NCBI GenBank assembly: GCA_963971225.1
Contig: OZ020270.1
Coordinates: 31,505,823-31,569,822 of the forward strand
Length of the DNA: 64,000 nucleotides
DNA from: Melieria omissa
Lineage: Eukaryota > Arthropoda > Insecta > Diptera > Ulidiidae
Direction of reading: 5' to 3'
In this document: positions 32,274-43,233 of the stretch, piece after piece
How the letters are laid out: every line of letters starts with the position of its first letter
Numbering within the stretch: the stretch's first letter is position 1
Program-made: the position numbers and the translations under genes
The notes under the pieces: model-generated
What the model saw: only the letters and a program-made list of their open reading frames with translations
The model's database searches: none
Told to the model about the DNA's origin: nothing

Positions 32274-32387
32274 TGTTCGGAAACCCTGTCCACAGGAAAT
32301 TTATTTGTATTTTTAAACCCTGTTCAATTGGACTTTAAACGGTTTACAGTTACTACTTCCATTACTACTACTTCCATTGTTTCCACT
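32274..32387 (+). repeat. BEL-C 3' LTR, first part
   Basis: Begins TGTTCGGAAACCC directly after the polypurine tract. It is interrupted at 32388 by Gypsy-B; CACT (32384-32387) is the duplicated target. The LTR appears to continue at 43160 with TTCCAATCTGTTC. Confidence 0.7.
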
Positions 32388-34267
32388 TGTTGCGCGCGTG
32401 TTTGCAAAACTATTCGAAATATATGTAGCTCGTTGTGGATACGGGGTGGCATGCTGGTTTGGTCTTCGGCTAATCATGTCGGCTGGGTCGAGGCTCTTGT
32501 AACCACACATCAAGCAACACGCAACAGTAGAAAAAAAATCATCATGCCAAAATATCTAAACCGTCTTTACAATGACCAGGTGACAAATAAAATTAAAAGA
32601 AAGAGCAGGTGCGAAACAGTGGCAAGGAAATAATATTCATAGCTGGATTAGGGTTGATGTTGTACCCTCCCCTTCGTATACGCCTATGGCTACCTAAGCA
32701 CTCGAAATCTTCGATAGCCCCTTACCAAACGCCTGCTTCGCTTATGGCATCCTACTCATGTTGTATGTCGACATTCCCCTTCGCATGTTAATTCAAATAC
32801 GCATGTTCAAAATATACAAATAAAGCTTCATTGTAAAAATATTCAAAATAGGTAACATATTAATAAATTTTTGAACTAAATCTAAGTAGAAAAGTGTGTA
32901 TCAAAATTACGCCAATTTAATTAAATTTGAATAAAACAATCATTTTAACTCACTTACTCAGTATTCCATCGTTGTGTCGTATGGCCATGCGAGACGATGA
33001 ATGGTAAGATGGGCTTAAAACTAAATTATGAAATTAGAAAAATCTTGATAGACTTACATTTCTAGTTAGTTAGTTTTTTTTTTTTTCTTACATTGGTAAT
33101 TAATTATAATTATTGTAGCATAATTAATCTAGAAGATAATTTTTTAACAATTTAGAAATTTTTTTTTTTTTTTTAAATTATTGCATGATGAGAATTTAGG
33201 ATTTAGAATTAAAAAAATATATAAAGTTTGGAATTTTTAACTTTTTAACAGAAACATTTTATCAGTAATTTTAAGTGGTTTTTTCTTTTAAAGTTAAATT
33301 CCACTAGTTTTAAGGTTTAAACATTTAAGCCAAATTTTACGCAATTTGGTCTACTAATTTTGAAACGACATATTTTAGCAAAATTTACATGTTATTTTAA
33401 CAAATTTCAGCTATTGTTTCAGCTATTTCTCTTTGCCATTTTATGAATTTTTTTATCACTTAAACGATTTCAAATTTTATCAATATCGCACTTTGCCGAT
33501 TTTAGGCCATTTGACCGATTTTCCAGGCGCCGCAGCGCGAATATGGGAACGTTTTCGAAGCACTTAGATTCCGCTGCTAGCTATGCCGAAGACGTCAGGA
33601 AAATATCCAGGAAATCCCTCGTAGAAACAATGTTGAAATAGAAAAAGCTCGTGGAGTTTTTCCGAAAATTGCTGCTGCAGTATATCGGTACCTGAAGGGT
33701 ACTCCACGTTAGCACTTCGTTTGGGGGGGGGCAATTGGTGGCCAGCAAACTTACCAGCAATCAAATTATAAACACACACTTAAAAGAATACTTCCACTGC
33801 ACTTTCGTCGAAACCTGCTCCTGTCGACTTGCACTTTCGTTTTAAGCGCGTCGCGCGGTTTTGGGTGCTTAAATAGCACACTTCTGCCTAACGGCAAGAT
33901 CGTTCGATCTGGGAAAAAATGATGATTTATGGCCTTGTTTACGCCAAAAGTGTATCTGCAGTACACTAACAATTTGCCTGCAAGAATGCAAGAAGAATGC
34001 TCTCAACAACAACCACTGTGCGTACTGAGCGCGACTGCAGCAATGCACTGCGTGGGCGCTAGTATGTGTGTGAGTACCAGTGTTGTGCTGATCGCAGAAC
34101 AGTTGTAAGCGTGATGAGCACATCACTGACGAATGTAGGGTTTGGCACTAAGCTGTATTGTTCATAGTGCAAAAACAAAAAAAAAAGCACATTGGTTGAA
34201 TTTAGTTGAATACGAGGAAAAGCGGAATTGAACGTAAATTGTAAGTAAACTTGTGCGAACCGTAACA
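32388..34267 (-). repeat. Gypsy-B 3' LTR (left copy)
   Basis: 1880 bp, unusually long for a Gypsy-group LTR. It lines up with the right copy throughout. It contains long T/A runs near 33060-33180 and a G run at 33723-33730. Short open stretches inside have no recognisable product. Confidence 0.92.
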
Positions 34268-34401
34268 GAACACGGCTTCGTTATAAGGCCTGCCGAAAGA
34301 ACGAACCGGAAAAAAAGGTTTGCTAATTGTGGTAATAATATACCAATATACAGAACGTGTGGCTCGACCCACGCAGCCAGGCAATAAAAACATGGTAGAT
34401 T

Positions 34402-37400
34402 TTAAAATTTTAAGTCAGATGCATGGTATCTGCCTTTAAGATTACCTTCCATATCCTCTACATCGTATAATGCATTTCCAACCTTCTTACGTATGCGACA
34501 TTTTACAAATTTCGGATTAAATTTGGCATTGGTAGCATTTCCAGCTTTGCTGAGCGTAAAATTCTTCCGATACACAACCTGTCCTTCTTTGTAATCAACC
34601 TTGCGCGTTCGCAAATTATACGACTTTGCTGCTTTTTCGTGCGCTAGCTCCAAATTCTTCCTGACGTTTACTCTGATACAGCTTAAGCGATCAGGTGGTT
34701 TCACTAGTACTTGACCCTCATCTAAACAATTTAATTTTTCCAAAACAAGGTACGAAGATCCATGTTGAACCATATTTTGTCCAAAAAGGGCAAAATAAGG
34801 AGAACAATTTATTGAGGAATGATAGTCGCTTCGAAGTATGGTTAGAATTTGTGGGATGTATCTATCCCATTTGGAATGGTCATTATCTTCGCGAATCAAG
34901 TATCTGATTTTTGTTATGATTTCTCTATTTATGCGTTCAGAAGCGTTTGCTTGAGGCGAATACAATCCCGTTTTAATGTGAGTTACCCCGTAGTCACCCA
35001 AAAATTTGCTCATCTCTCTTGATATAAACTGCCTTCCGTTGTCACTATGTAAATACTGAGGTACACCACAAGTCGGGAAAATTTCATTCTGCAAGAAATC
35101 TATAACATTGCTCGAAGTTGCTGTGCGCATTGGCTTTAGAAACATGCATTTTGATAAATGGTCGAGAAGAATACTCGAAACTGGTTTTTTGATTTTGTGT
35201 ATGGATAGGGACCAAGAAAATCGCAGTACATGCGCTGAAAAGGTCTTTCAGATACAAATGATTTACCCATAGGTGGCCTTGAGATCCGGTTCGAGCATTT
35301 TATGGTTTTACATGCGTCGCAGTTAAGCACATATTCCTTAATCTCTTTTGCCATTCGAGGCCAAAAATATTTCTGTCTAATGCGGGCTAAAGTCTTTTCG
35401 AATTCGCCGTGGCAACTTGCATCCGAATTGTGCGCAATCCGAATCGCTTCACGAGTTAGATCTCTTGGTAACCATAGCCGCCATAGCGTATCTTCTTCTT
35501 CTTCTATACCTTTCCTAAATTGAACGCGCTTATAAACAAGATTATCGGACAGACAGGTGTCAGGAAGAAAATCCTGATTATCTTGAACGGACTGTCGAAG
35601 AGTGCGATATTCTTCGCTATTAAAGGCAGGAGAAGTCAAGTCAATTTCACAGGATGCTTTATTTTCCGGTTCAAGTGCATCTATATCGAATCTTGACAAC
35701 GCATCTGGAACGACATTCAACGATCCTTTTCTGTGCTCCATCGTGAAATCGTAGCGCTGAAGGAATAAAGACCATCTTGCTAATCTTCCACTTAGGTCTT
35801 TTTGCGTCATTAACCATTTGAGCGACGAATGATCTGTAAGGATGCGAAATGCCATGCCTTCGACGTAAGGTCTAAATCGCTTTACGCTAACTACGGCCGC
35901 CAAGCATTCTAATTCCGTGACAGTGTAGTTACGCTGTGCCTTATTTAATTTTTTGGATACAAATGCAAGCGGTCGTTCTTTGCCATTTTCATCAAACTGA
36001 TAAAGCACGCCGCCAACACCAATTTTCGAAGCATCGCACTGTATAATAAACTCCTTTGTGAAATCTGGCTGAGCGAGAACAGGAGCAGTGGATAATGCTT
36101 GTTTTAGTTTTTCAAATGCATTTATTGCTTCTGAAGTGAGCTTAAAAGGGCCAGCAGATTTTCGAAGGCAATCCGTTAGCGGGCCAGCAAGATCGGCAAA
36201 ATTCGTAATAAACGAGCGATACCAGTTTGCCATACCAATAAAACGGCGAACTTGGCGTGGCGATTTTGGCAATAGAAAATTTTTCACTGCCTCAACTTTT
36301 TCGGGGTCTACTTTCAAACATCCCTTTCCTATCAAATACCCTAAATATTTAATTTCTTTCTGACAAAATTTGCTCTTTTCAACGTTAATTGTAAGATTAG
36401 CTTTACAGAGACAGTCTGCTACTTCGCTTAGCAGCTGCAAATGAGATTCAAAATCAGCACTGCACACTAACAGGTCATCTAGATAAATAAAAACTTTTTC
36501 TCTCAAGCGTGACGGGATTACTTTGTCCATTAACCTACTCATTGTCTGCGGTCCATTACACAAGCCGAACGGCATTACCTTAAAGTGGTAAAGCGGTAAG
36601 CCAGGTATAGCAAAAGCGGTTTTCTCTTTTGACGAATCTGATAATTTTATTTGAAAAAATGCGTCTTTCAAATCTATACCGCTAATAAAATGAGTGTCCT
36701 TCAGTCGACTGAGAAGACCGTTAATATGAGGAAGAGGATACGAGTCCTTTTTCGTAAGCGCATTAACTTTTCTGGAATCGATGCAAAGTCTGACTTTTCC
36801 TGGTTTACGCACCAAAACCACTGGACTACACCAAGGAGAATTTGACTCTTCGATCACACCTAATTTAAGCAAACGCTCGACTTCTGCATATGCTTCAGCC
36901 TGACGGGGCGGAGAGAGCGGAAAATGCTTAGACTTCACTGGCACAGCGTCGCCTGTGTCAATGTGATGCTGCAATAAGCTTGTACATCCTAATCCACGCT
37001 TCGAAAACGAAGGAAACCTCGAAATAACTTTATCTAGTTCCAGGCGTTCTTGAGGACTCAAATCGTGCATGTTTAAATTGTTTTCTTCATTTAGGGGCAA
37101 TGTGGACATTTCTGATATTATATGTGGTGCTAAGGCAAAGCTGCGCCAAAAATCGACGCCTAGATAAACTTCTTGCATCAAAGTTGGAACGATATAGAAA
37201 TCAATTGTTTTCGTTACATTCTTGTATGTGACAGGTAAGGGACAGGAACCTAATACGGGTTGTTTTGTGCCATCAGCAGTGGACATCGAAGATCTAATGG
37301 GTCTAATCGAAATGCCTTTACGGCTAAGAAACGATTCTGAATTCTTCCCGAGTACAGAAACATGTGCACCAGAATCTAAAAGTGCCATAAAGGTTTCATC

Positions 37401-37715
37401 ACAAATTGTAATTTTAGCGTAAGGTCGGTCATCGTTATGTATAACAGTGGATTCAACTAGCTTTCGGTTAGCCTCCCGTTTCCGGTATCGGTGTCTACAC
37501 TTTAAAATCTTACTGGCTGTTCTAATTCCAGTATTAAAGATCTTGGCTTTTGCATTTTCATACAAAAGTTTCCGCTGATGCAAAGATAGGCACGAATTGT
37601 CGGTTTGGCAAGCAATATCACGTGAAAGTGGTTTTAAAATAGTAATTGGGCCGGTTTGTTGCTTTTCTAAGACAGGCATAGAATCAATTGGTTTTGTAGA
37701 ACTAACTTTCTCGGG
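34402..37715 (-). pseudogene. pol: Gypsy-B pol: protease, RT, RNase H, integrase, with one frame break
   Basis: The frame opens in the overlap with the end of gag (near 37715) and is displaced by one base from gag, as in many Gypsy elements. Order: protease (LLDSGAHVSVLGK); RT with LVRKPGKVRLCIDSRKVN, FKVMPFGLCNGPQTM and YLDD (FIYLDDLLVCS near 36485); RNase H (IIQCDASKIGVGGVLYQ, FRILTDHSSLKWLM); integrase zinc region (CHGEFEKTLARIRQKYFWP, NCDACK). The catalytic residues are MYCDFLGP, LHSDNGRQF and NASERINRE. A one-base shift near 35170-35210, just after the first integrase Asp, splits the protein into 847- and 247-codon parts. The rest is undamaged. Product would copy and integrate element DNA. 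Confidence 0.92.
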
Positions 37716-37717
37716 GC

Positions 37718-39015
37718 TTACTGGGTCGAGCGGGAGTCCCCGGAAGCCAACTCGCTCGATTTCCGGTTTCCCAAGTGTTTATTTGTACACTTTGGAGTAA
37801 CTACGCCACTCTGTCCGCATTTAAAGCAAAATAAGTTCCGTTGTTCTTCTGGACAGTAAATATAAGAGTGGCCGTACGTTCTACAATTCCAGCACTGTAT
37901 TTTTGAATAATCCGGATTGATTTGATAACGGGAGAATCTCAACGCTTCGAGTTGAGGATCACTAACATCATCATCGCTGTCTGCACTGTGCAACTCATTC
38001 AGCTGCCGATTATGATTGGACACGATTGGTGAGAATTTGCTTTCGCGTATCAACTTCTCTGCCTTGCGAGCCAAATCTCGGAAATCGTCTAAATGATTAG
38101 CTTCATTGTTAAACAACATAAATTTCAAATTTGTATTTAAATTCCGTTTCATAATGTCAATAAGTGTTCCGTCCGTCATCGGCTTGCTATGTTAAGCCTT
38201 GCGTTCATCGCGATAATCGCTGAATGGAAATCGTCATAGCTTTCCTTCGGCTGCTGTTTGCGCAAAGAAATTTTCAAAATTACTTCGTGGTCTGTTTCTA
38301 AAACACCGAACTCTTTTCTTAAGGCGTTACACAAGTGCGGATATGAAGCAGAAGGATTCTGTCTACTGAAAGTCCAATAAAAAATCTCAGCTTTTCCTTT
38401 CAGGAAAATATGAAAATTCGACAATAAGTGGTCCATGGGACATTTTGTTCGTTCGCTTAAGGTTTTAATTTTAAAAAGGAAATCAGAAACGCTAGTTGTG
38501 CCATCGTAAGAAATATTCCATTTCTGCAATTTAATAGAATTGCTTGCAACATTTGCAACTGAGTTACTCGAGTGGTCTGATGCCGAAGTCATACCGCTAT
38601 TATTTGCGTTGGGTCTAGCTTCAGCAACATTCAAAGTAGCGAATTCGCTTCGCAAGGAACTTAATTCACGACGAAACTCTTCTTGGGTATCGCGAATGGT
38701 CTGACGGAGGTATGTGGCTAAATCGTCTATTGTTGAGGAGTTATGACTTGTTGGCTGGGGATTGTTACCCATAGTAGGTATGTCAGATCGCGGCGAATTC
38801 ATATTCGGCGCGGACGCTAATTGTTCGTTCAAGGGTGGCAAAAGCAAAGAATCGTTTGGATTCGACATATTGTCACCAGCAGCAGCATCTACAGCGCTTG
38901 TTAGCAATGATCGCTGGTCTGTACTTGTACTGGGCGGAGAGTGCACCACTCTTGGAAGTGAGTGTCTACCACGAAAACTTCTATTTAAATTCTTTTTCTG
39001 AGTTCGAGTTTCCAT
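37718..39015 (-). pseudogene. gag: Gypsy-B gag with one frame break
   Basis: ATG at 39015 begins METRTQKKNLNRSFRG. The first part (280 codons) holds a Ser/Pro/Asn-rich N terminus and a coiled region (LRQTIRDTQEEFRRELSSLR). The capsid follows (WNISYDGTTSVSDFLFKI, NALRKEFGVLETDHEV, QQPKESYDDFHSAI). A one-base loss near 38183 shifts the frame. Gag continues as MTDGTLIDIMKRNL through two zinc motifs, CWNCRTYGHSYIYC and CFKCGQSGVVTPKC; the second lacks the usual His. It ends at 37718. It would form the particle core. Confidence 0.88.
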
Positions 39016-39665
39016 ACCAACTCAATCAATAGAAAAAAAAACAATAAATTCCAAAAAATATATCATAAATTGGCAAATTAACAGAAGAGTAATAAAAGCT
39101 TTCGTTTTTCTTTTTAAAACGGGGAATGTCAACAATACAACATGTAGGACAGCAAAGCATTAGAATTTGAAATGCAAGGTCGGAATGTGTAGGCAAAATA
39201 CGACCGCCTGAGCGATACAGTATTGACTCTACTCATATTATTCCTAGGAAGAATACTACGTCATATGCATCTTACGAAAAATGGCATTATATGGAAAAGT
39301 AAATTCGCGTAGCCTTACAATTCAAAACAAAATAATCAGGTTTGGATCTCCTGAAGAAATCTTCCGCAGTGGCAGCATGAAATCAAACTTGCAATTTAAT
39401 AATCACGGTCTCACGCTTCCGAAAAATCCAGGGAAACAGATTACACGTTCAACCTAAGCAAAACGGCTGTTCAAATTCGATTAATTAGTTATGTTTGATG
39501 TTATCGCAACGCGGCTCCGAAAATGAGTTTCCAGATTAACCGGGACTTATAACATTAAACCTAACTTCGAAATACACTGAAAACTATGAATGTAAACCTG
39601 ATTCTTCAGACTATGAACAATTTCCTGCACTGTCTCAGTTCTTAACTTACACCTGTTGCTTCGTT
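39016..39665 (-). other. Gypsy-B leader between primer-binding site and gag
   Basis: About 650 bp of untranslated leader on the minus strand. No frame with recognisable content. It may hold packaging signals by position, which cannot be shown from sequence alone. Confidence 0.6.
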
Positions 39666-39681
39666 GCAACGTTGGGCGCCA
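39666..39681 (-). promoter_or_regulatory. Gypsy-B primer-binding site, tRNA-Lys type
   Basis: On the minus strand TGGCGCCCAACGTTGC lies five bases inside the 5' LTR end. TGGCGCCCAACGT is the familiar complement of the 3' end of insect tRNA-Lys used by several Gypsy-group elements. Confidence 0.75.
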
Positions 39682-40805
39682 TTCTATGTTGCGCGCGTGT
39701 TTGCAAAACTATTCGAAATATATGTAGCTCGTTGTGGATACGGGGTGGCATGCTGGTTTGGTCTTCGGCTAATCATGTCGGCTGGGTCGAGGCTCTTGTA
39801 ACCACACATCAAGCAACACGCAACAGTAGAAAAAAATCATCATGCCAAAATATCTAAACCGTCTTTACAATGACCAGGTGACAAATAAAATTAAAAGAAA
39901 GAGCAGGTGCGAAACAGTGGCAAGGAAATAATATTCATAGCTGGATTAGGGTTGATGTTGTACCCTCCCCTTCGTATACGCCTATGGCTACCTAAGCACT
40001 CGAAATCTTCGATAGCCCCTTACCAAACGCCTGCTTCGCTTATGGCATCCTACTCATGTTGTATGTCGACATTCCCCTTCGCATGTTAATTCAAATACGC
40101 ATGTTCAAAATATAAGGGAGAGGGCTGGGTTGTGAACAGGGGTTTTGTTTTTTGGCTCTAACTTTTCACAGAATAAAGATATCGAAAAATCGAAGATACC
40201 GTTGGAAAGGTGAATATATAACGCAACTTTTTTAGACAAATTACCGTTTTGATTGAAATTTAACGTTCTACGTCCAATTTTCTAAGGACTTGATTTTTCG
40301 CTTTTCCAAAAAAGTGGCTGGGTTGTGAACCATCTGGAAAATCCCTATTAAAGTCGGAAAATACGAAGAAAACATCCATAATTCTTAAATTAGTTGAGGA
40401 TTTTTTTAATCAGGAGGCCTCAAGAGGTGAAAAACAGTTATAATGACGCCAATTAGGCCAAAAAATCGCAATGAATGAAAGTGCTCAATTTTTTGAATTT
40501 TCATCCTAATCGGTGTCGCAATGTTTGCTTGTGAAATACGAATGCGTTCTCGCATTGGCCCACTTCAAGTCAACTCAACGAAATCGAGTGAAATTACATA
40601 AAATTACTTTATTTTAATATATCCGTCCATATTTGACAGTGTTAGAACAAATGTAGTACGAAAAACAGGTGGTTCATAACCCAGCCACCTCAGTGGTTCA
40701 CAGCCCAACCACGATGCCATTTTGGAAACTTTAAAATAAACGACACTTCCAATCATAATTCGACATAAACAAATATTGCATCGTAAAATAGAATCAAAAC
40801 ACTAA

Positions 40806-41398
40806 CAGCCCGATTCTGTACACTTGATAAATTCACCATATTGACTATTTGTCAAGTTTTTATTATTTGTCAAGAATCGGTATTCTATCCCAAAAATAAA
40901 AGCTCTTTTCTTGATAAATTGTCAAAAGTTTGAATGCTATTGACAACAGCATACAAATTGAAATTTTGCCTATTGAAAATGGAAGAATTGTGCATGTTTA
41001 CACTTTTACATCAGAGAAAATAAAAAAAAATGCCGTTACCTCCCACGAATTATTTTTTGTATGCAAAAAGCGCCTATTGTGATGAAACTATTGAAAAAAA
41101 CGCACGAACTTATTTCCAGCCCAGCCAGGATTCGATCCAAGGGCGCTCGGTATGAGAAGCCAGCGCGTACCCGCTGGGCTATCAAGGCCGGTTTTTTTTT
41201 GCAAAACTTACTGTACTTAAACTGTTTGTCTTATTTTTTGACAATTTAACAACTGTCGCATATTCACCTTATGTTGAATTAAATGAGCTTTTTACTTTAT
41301 CAATGTTGGATCAGAATACGAGCAAAGCTTTTGCTTGATAAAAATCTTGACAAAATTTCTTGATAAAAAATTTGTCAAGAATGCACAGAATCAGGCTG
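40806..41398. mobile_element. TAA-flanked Harbinger-like MITE nested in the TA element
   Basis: Inverted termini CAGCCCGATTCTGTACA and CAGCCTGATTCTGTGCA. TAA flanks both sides (40803-40805, 41399-41401). The homologous position in the 18.9-kb copy has one TAA and no insert. A 3-bp TAA/TTA duplication is typical of PIF/Harbinger. The interior repeats TTGATAAATT/TTGTCAAG motifs near both ends and carries a tRNA-like segment. No transposase. Confidence 0.8.
41107..41190 (-). other. tRNA-like sequence inside the Harbinger-like MITE
   Basis: On the minus strand TAGCCCAGCGGGTACGCGC resembles a pol III A box and GGATCGAATCC a B box, at tRNA-like spacing, with TCTCATA (CAT, Met-type) in the anticodon position. 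The acceptor arms do not pair well, so it is not a functional tRNA gene. It could be a captured tRNA pseudogene or SINE head. Confidence 0.45.
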
Positions 41399-43159
41399 TA
41401 AATAAACATGTATTACACAGACCTTTTTGCAATAAGCTCAGTCACTTGGATCACTTAAAAAAAAAGCCAACAAGTTTTCGCAGTCGATTTTCAAACACGA
41501 TGTCTTTCAAACTCGATTGCTGCCACAAGCAATACGTGTTTGTACTTCGGTGTAACCACAAAAGCAGAGTCATATCATAAGACAAACTTGACAGTTGAAA
41601 GATTGGCGATATGTCAATTAGGGAAAGAAAAAACGGTAATGGTTCACAACCCAGCCTGGTTCACAACCCAGCCCTCTCCCTTACAAATAAAGCTTCATTG
41701 TAAAAATATTCAAAATAGGTAACATTTTAATAAATTTTTGAACTAAATCTAAGTAGAAAAGTGTGTATCAAAATTACGCCAATTTAATTAAATTTGAATA
41801 AAACAATCATTTTAACTCACTTACTCAGTATTCCATCGTTGTGTCGTATGGCCATGCGAGACGATGAATGGTAAGATGGGCTTAAAACTAAATTATGAAA
41901 TTAGAAAAATCTTGATAGACTTACATTTCTAGTTAGTTAGTTTTTTTTTTTTCTTACATTGGTAATTAATTATAATTATTGTAGCATAATTAATCTAGAA
42001 GATAATTTTTTAACAATTTAGCAATTTTTTTTTTTGTTTTTGTTTTTTTTTTTTTTTTAAATTATTGCATGATTTGAATTTAAGATTTAGAATTAAAAAA
42101 AAATATATAAAGTTTGGAATTTTTAACTTTTTAACAGAAACATTTTATCAGTAATTTTAAGTGGTTTTTTCTTTTAAAGTTAAATTCCACTAGTTTTAAG
42201 GTTTAAACATTTAAGCCAAATTTTACGCAATTTGGTCTACTAATTTTGAAACGACATATTTTAGCAAAATTTACATGTTATTTTAACAAATTTCAGCTAT
42301 TGTTTCACTTTTCATTTCTCTTTGCCATTTTATGAATTTTTTTATCACTTAAACGATTTCAAATTTTATCAATATCGCACTCTGCCGATTTTAGGCCTTT
42401 TGACCGATTTTCCAGGCGCCGCGGCGCGAATATGGGAACGTTTTCGAAGCACTTAGATTCCGCTGCTAGCTATGCCGAAGACGTCAGGAAAATATCCAGG
42501 AAATCCCTCGTAGAAACAATGTTGAAATAGAAAAAGCTCGTGGAGTTTTTCCGAAAATTGCTGCTGCAGTATATCGGTACCTGAAGGGTACTCCACGTTA
42601 GCACTTCGTTTGGGGGGGGCAATTGGTGGCCAGCAAACTTACCAGCAATCAAATTATAAACACACACTTAAAAGAATACTTCCACTGCACTTTCGTCGAA
42701 ACCTGCTCCTGTCGACTTGCACTTTCGTTTTAAGCGCGTCGCGCGGTTTTAGGTGCTTAAATAGCACAATTCTGCCTAACGGCAAGATCGTTCGATCTGG
42801 GAAAAAATTATGATTTATGGCCTTGTTTACGCCAAAAGTGCATCTGCAGTACACTAACAATTTGCCTGCAAGAATGCAAGAAGAATGCTCTCAACAACAA
42901 CCACTGTGCGTACTGAGCGCGACTGCAGCAATGCACTGCGTGGGCGCTAGTATGTGTGTGAGTACCAGTGTTGTGCTGATCGCAGAACAGTTGTAAGCGT
43001 GATGAGCACATCACTGACGAATGTAGGGTTTGGCACTAAGCTGTATTGTTCATAGTGCAAAAACAAAAAAAAAAGCACATTGGTTGAATTTAGTTGAATA
43101 CGAGGAAAAGCGGAATTGAACGAAAATTGTAAGTAAACTTGTGCGAACCGTAACACACT

Positions 43160-43233
43160 TCCAATCTGTTCATCTCAATACAATTTACTATTACTGTGAA
43201 TGTCAAGCAAACCGGACGTGTTTCATTTGTGGT
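43160..43233 (+). repeat. Continuation of the BEL-C 3' LTR after Gypsy-B
   Basis: Follows the second CACT copy of Gypsy-B and should continue the LTR begun at 32274, by target-duplication logic. It is cut at 43234 by the second hAT-like copy, so its end is unknown. Confidence 0.5.

Larger units (their letters stand above)
40115..41681. mobile_element. TA-flanked element with AGGGAGAGGG ends, inserted in a Gypsy-B LTR
   Basis: TA at 40113-40114 and 41682-41683, and the other LTR has a single uninterrupted site (AAAATATACAAATAAAG). Inverted termini read AGGGAGAGGGCTGGGTTGTGA. ACAACCCAGCC-type motifs recur inside at 40318, 40678, 41648 and 41665. No transposase frame. The TA target fits the Tc1/mariner superfamily. 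A TAA-flanked element (40806-41398) has inserted into it. A partial copy is at 18750-19576. Confidence 0.88.
32388..43155 (-). mobile_element. Gypsy-B: near-complete Gypsy-group retrotransposon with 1.88-kb LTRs
   Basis: The two direct repeats 32388-34267 and 39687-43155 are its LTRs. Internal gag and pol lie between them on the minus strand. Termini are TGTTACGG and CGCGCAACA. CACT flanks both sides (32384-32387 and 43156-43159), a 4-bp duplication. The LTRs differ at only scattered positions and homopolymer lengths, so insertion was recent. The right LTR (5' LTR in element orientation) is enlarged by a 1567-bp insert. Confidence 0.93.
39687..43155 (-). repeat. Gypsy-B 5' LTR (right copy) with insertion
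   Basis: Matches the left LTR except for 40115-41681, a TA-flanked insert, and a few substitutions and run-length changes. In element orientation it precedes the primer-binding site and gag. Confidence 0.92.

Noticed and set aside
33564..34393. Short frames within the Gypsy-B LTRs, occurring in both copies
   Set aside because: Repeated only because the LTR is repeated; composition and lack of motifs suggest chance.
32388..43155. A 1.9-kb direct duplication that looks like a segmental duplication
   Set aside because: The copies flank gag-pol, have LTR termini, and are enclosed by a CACT target duplication, so they are LTRs.
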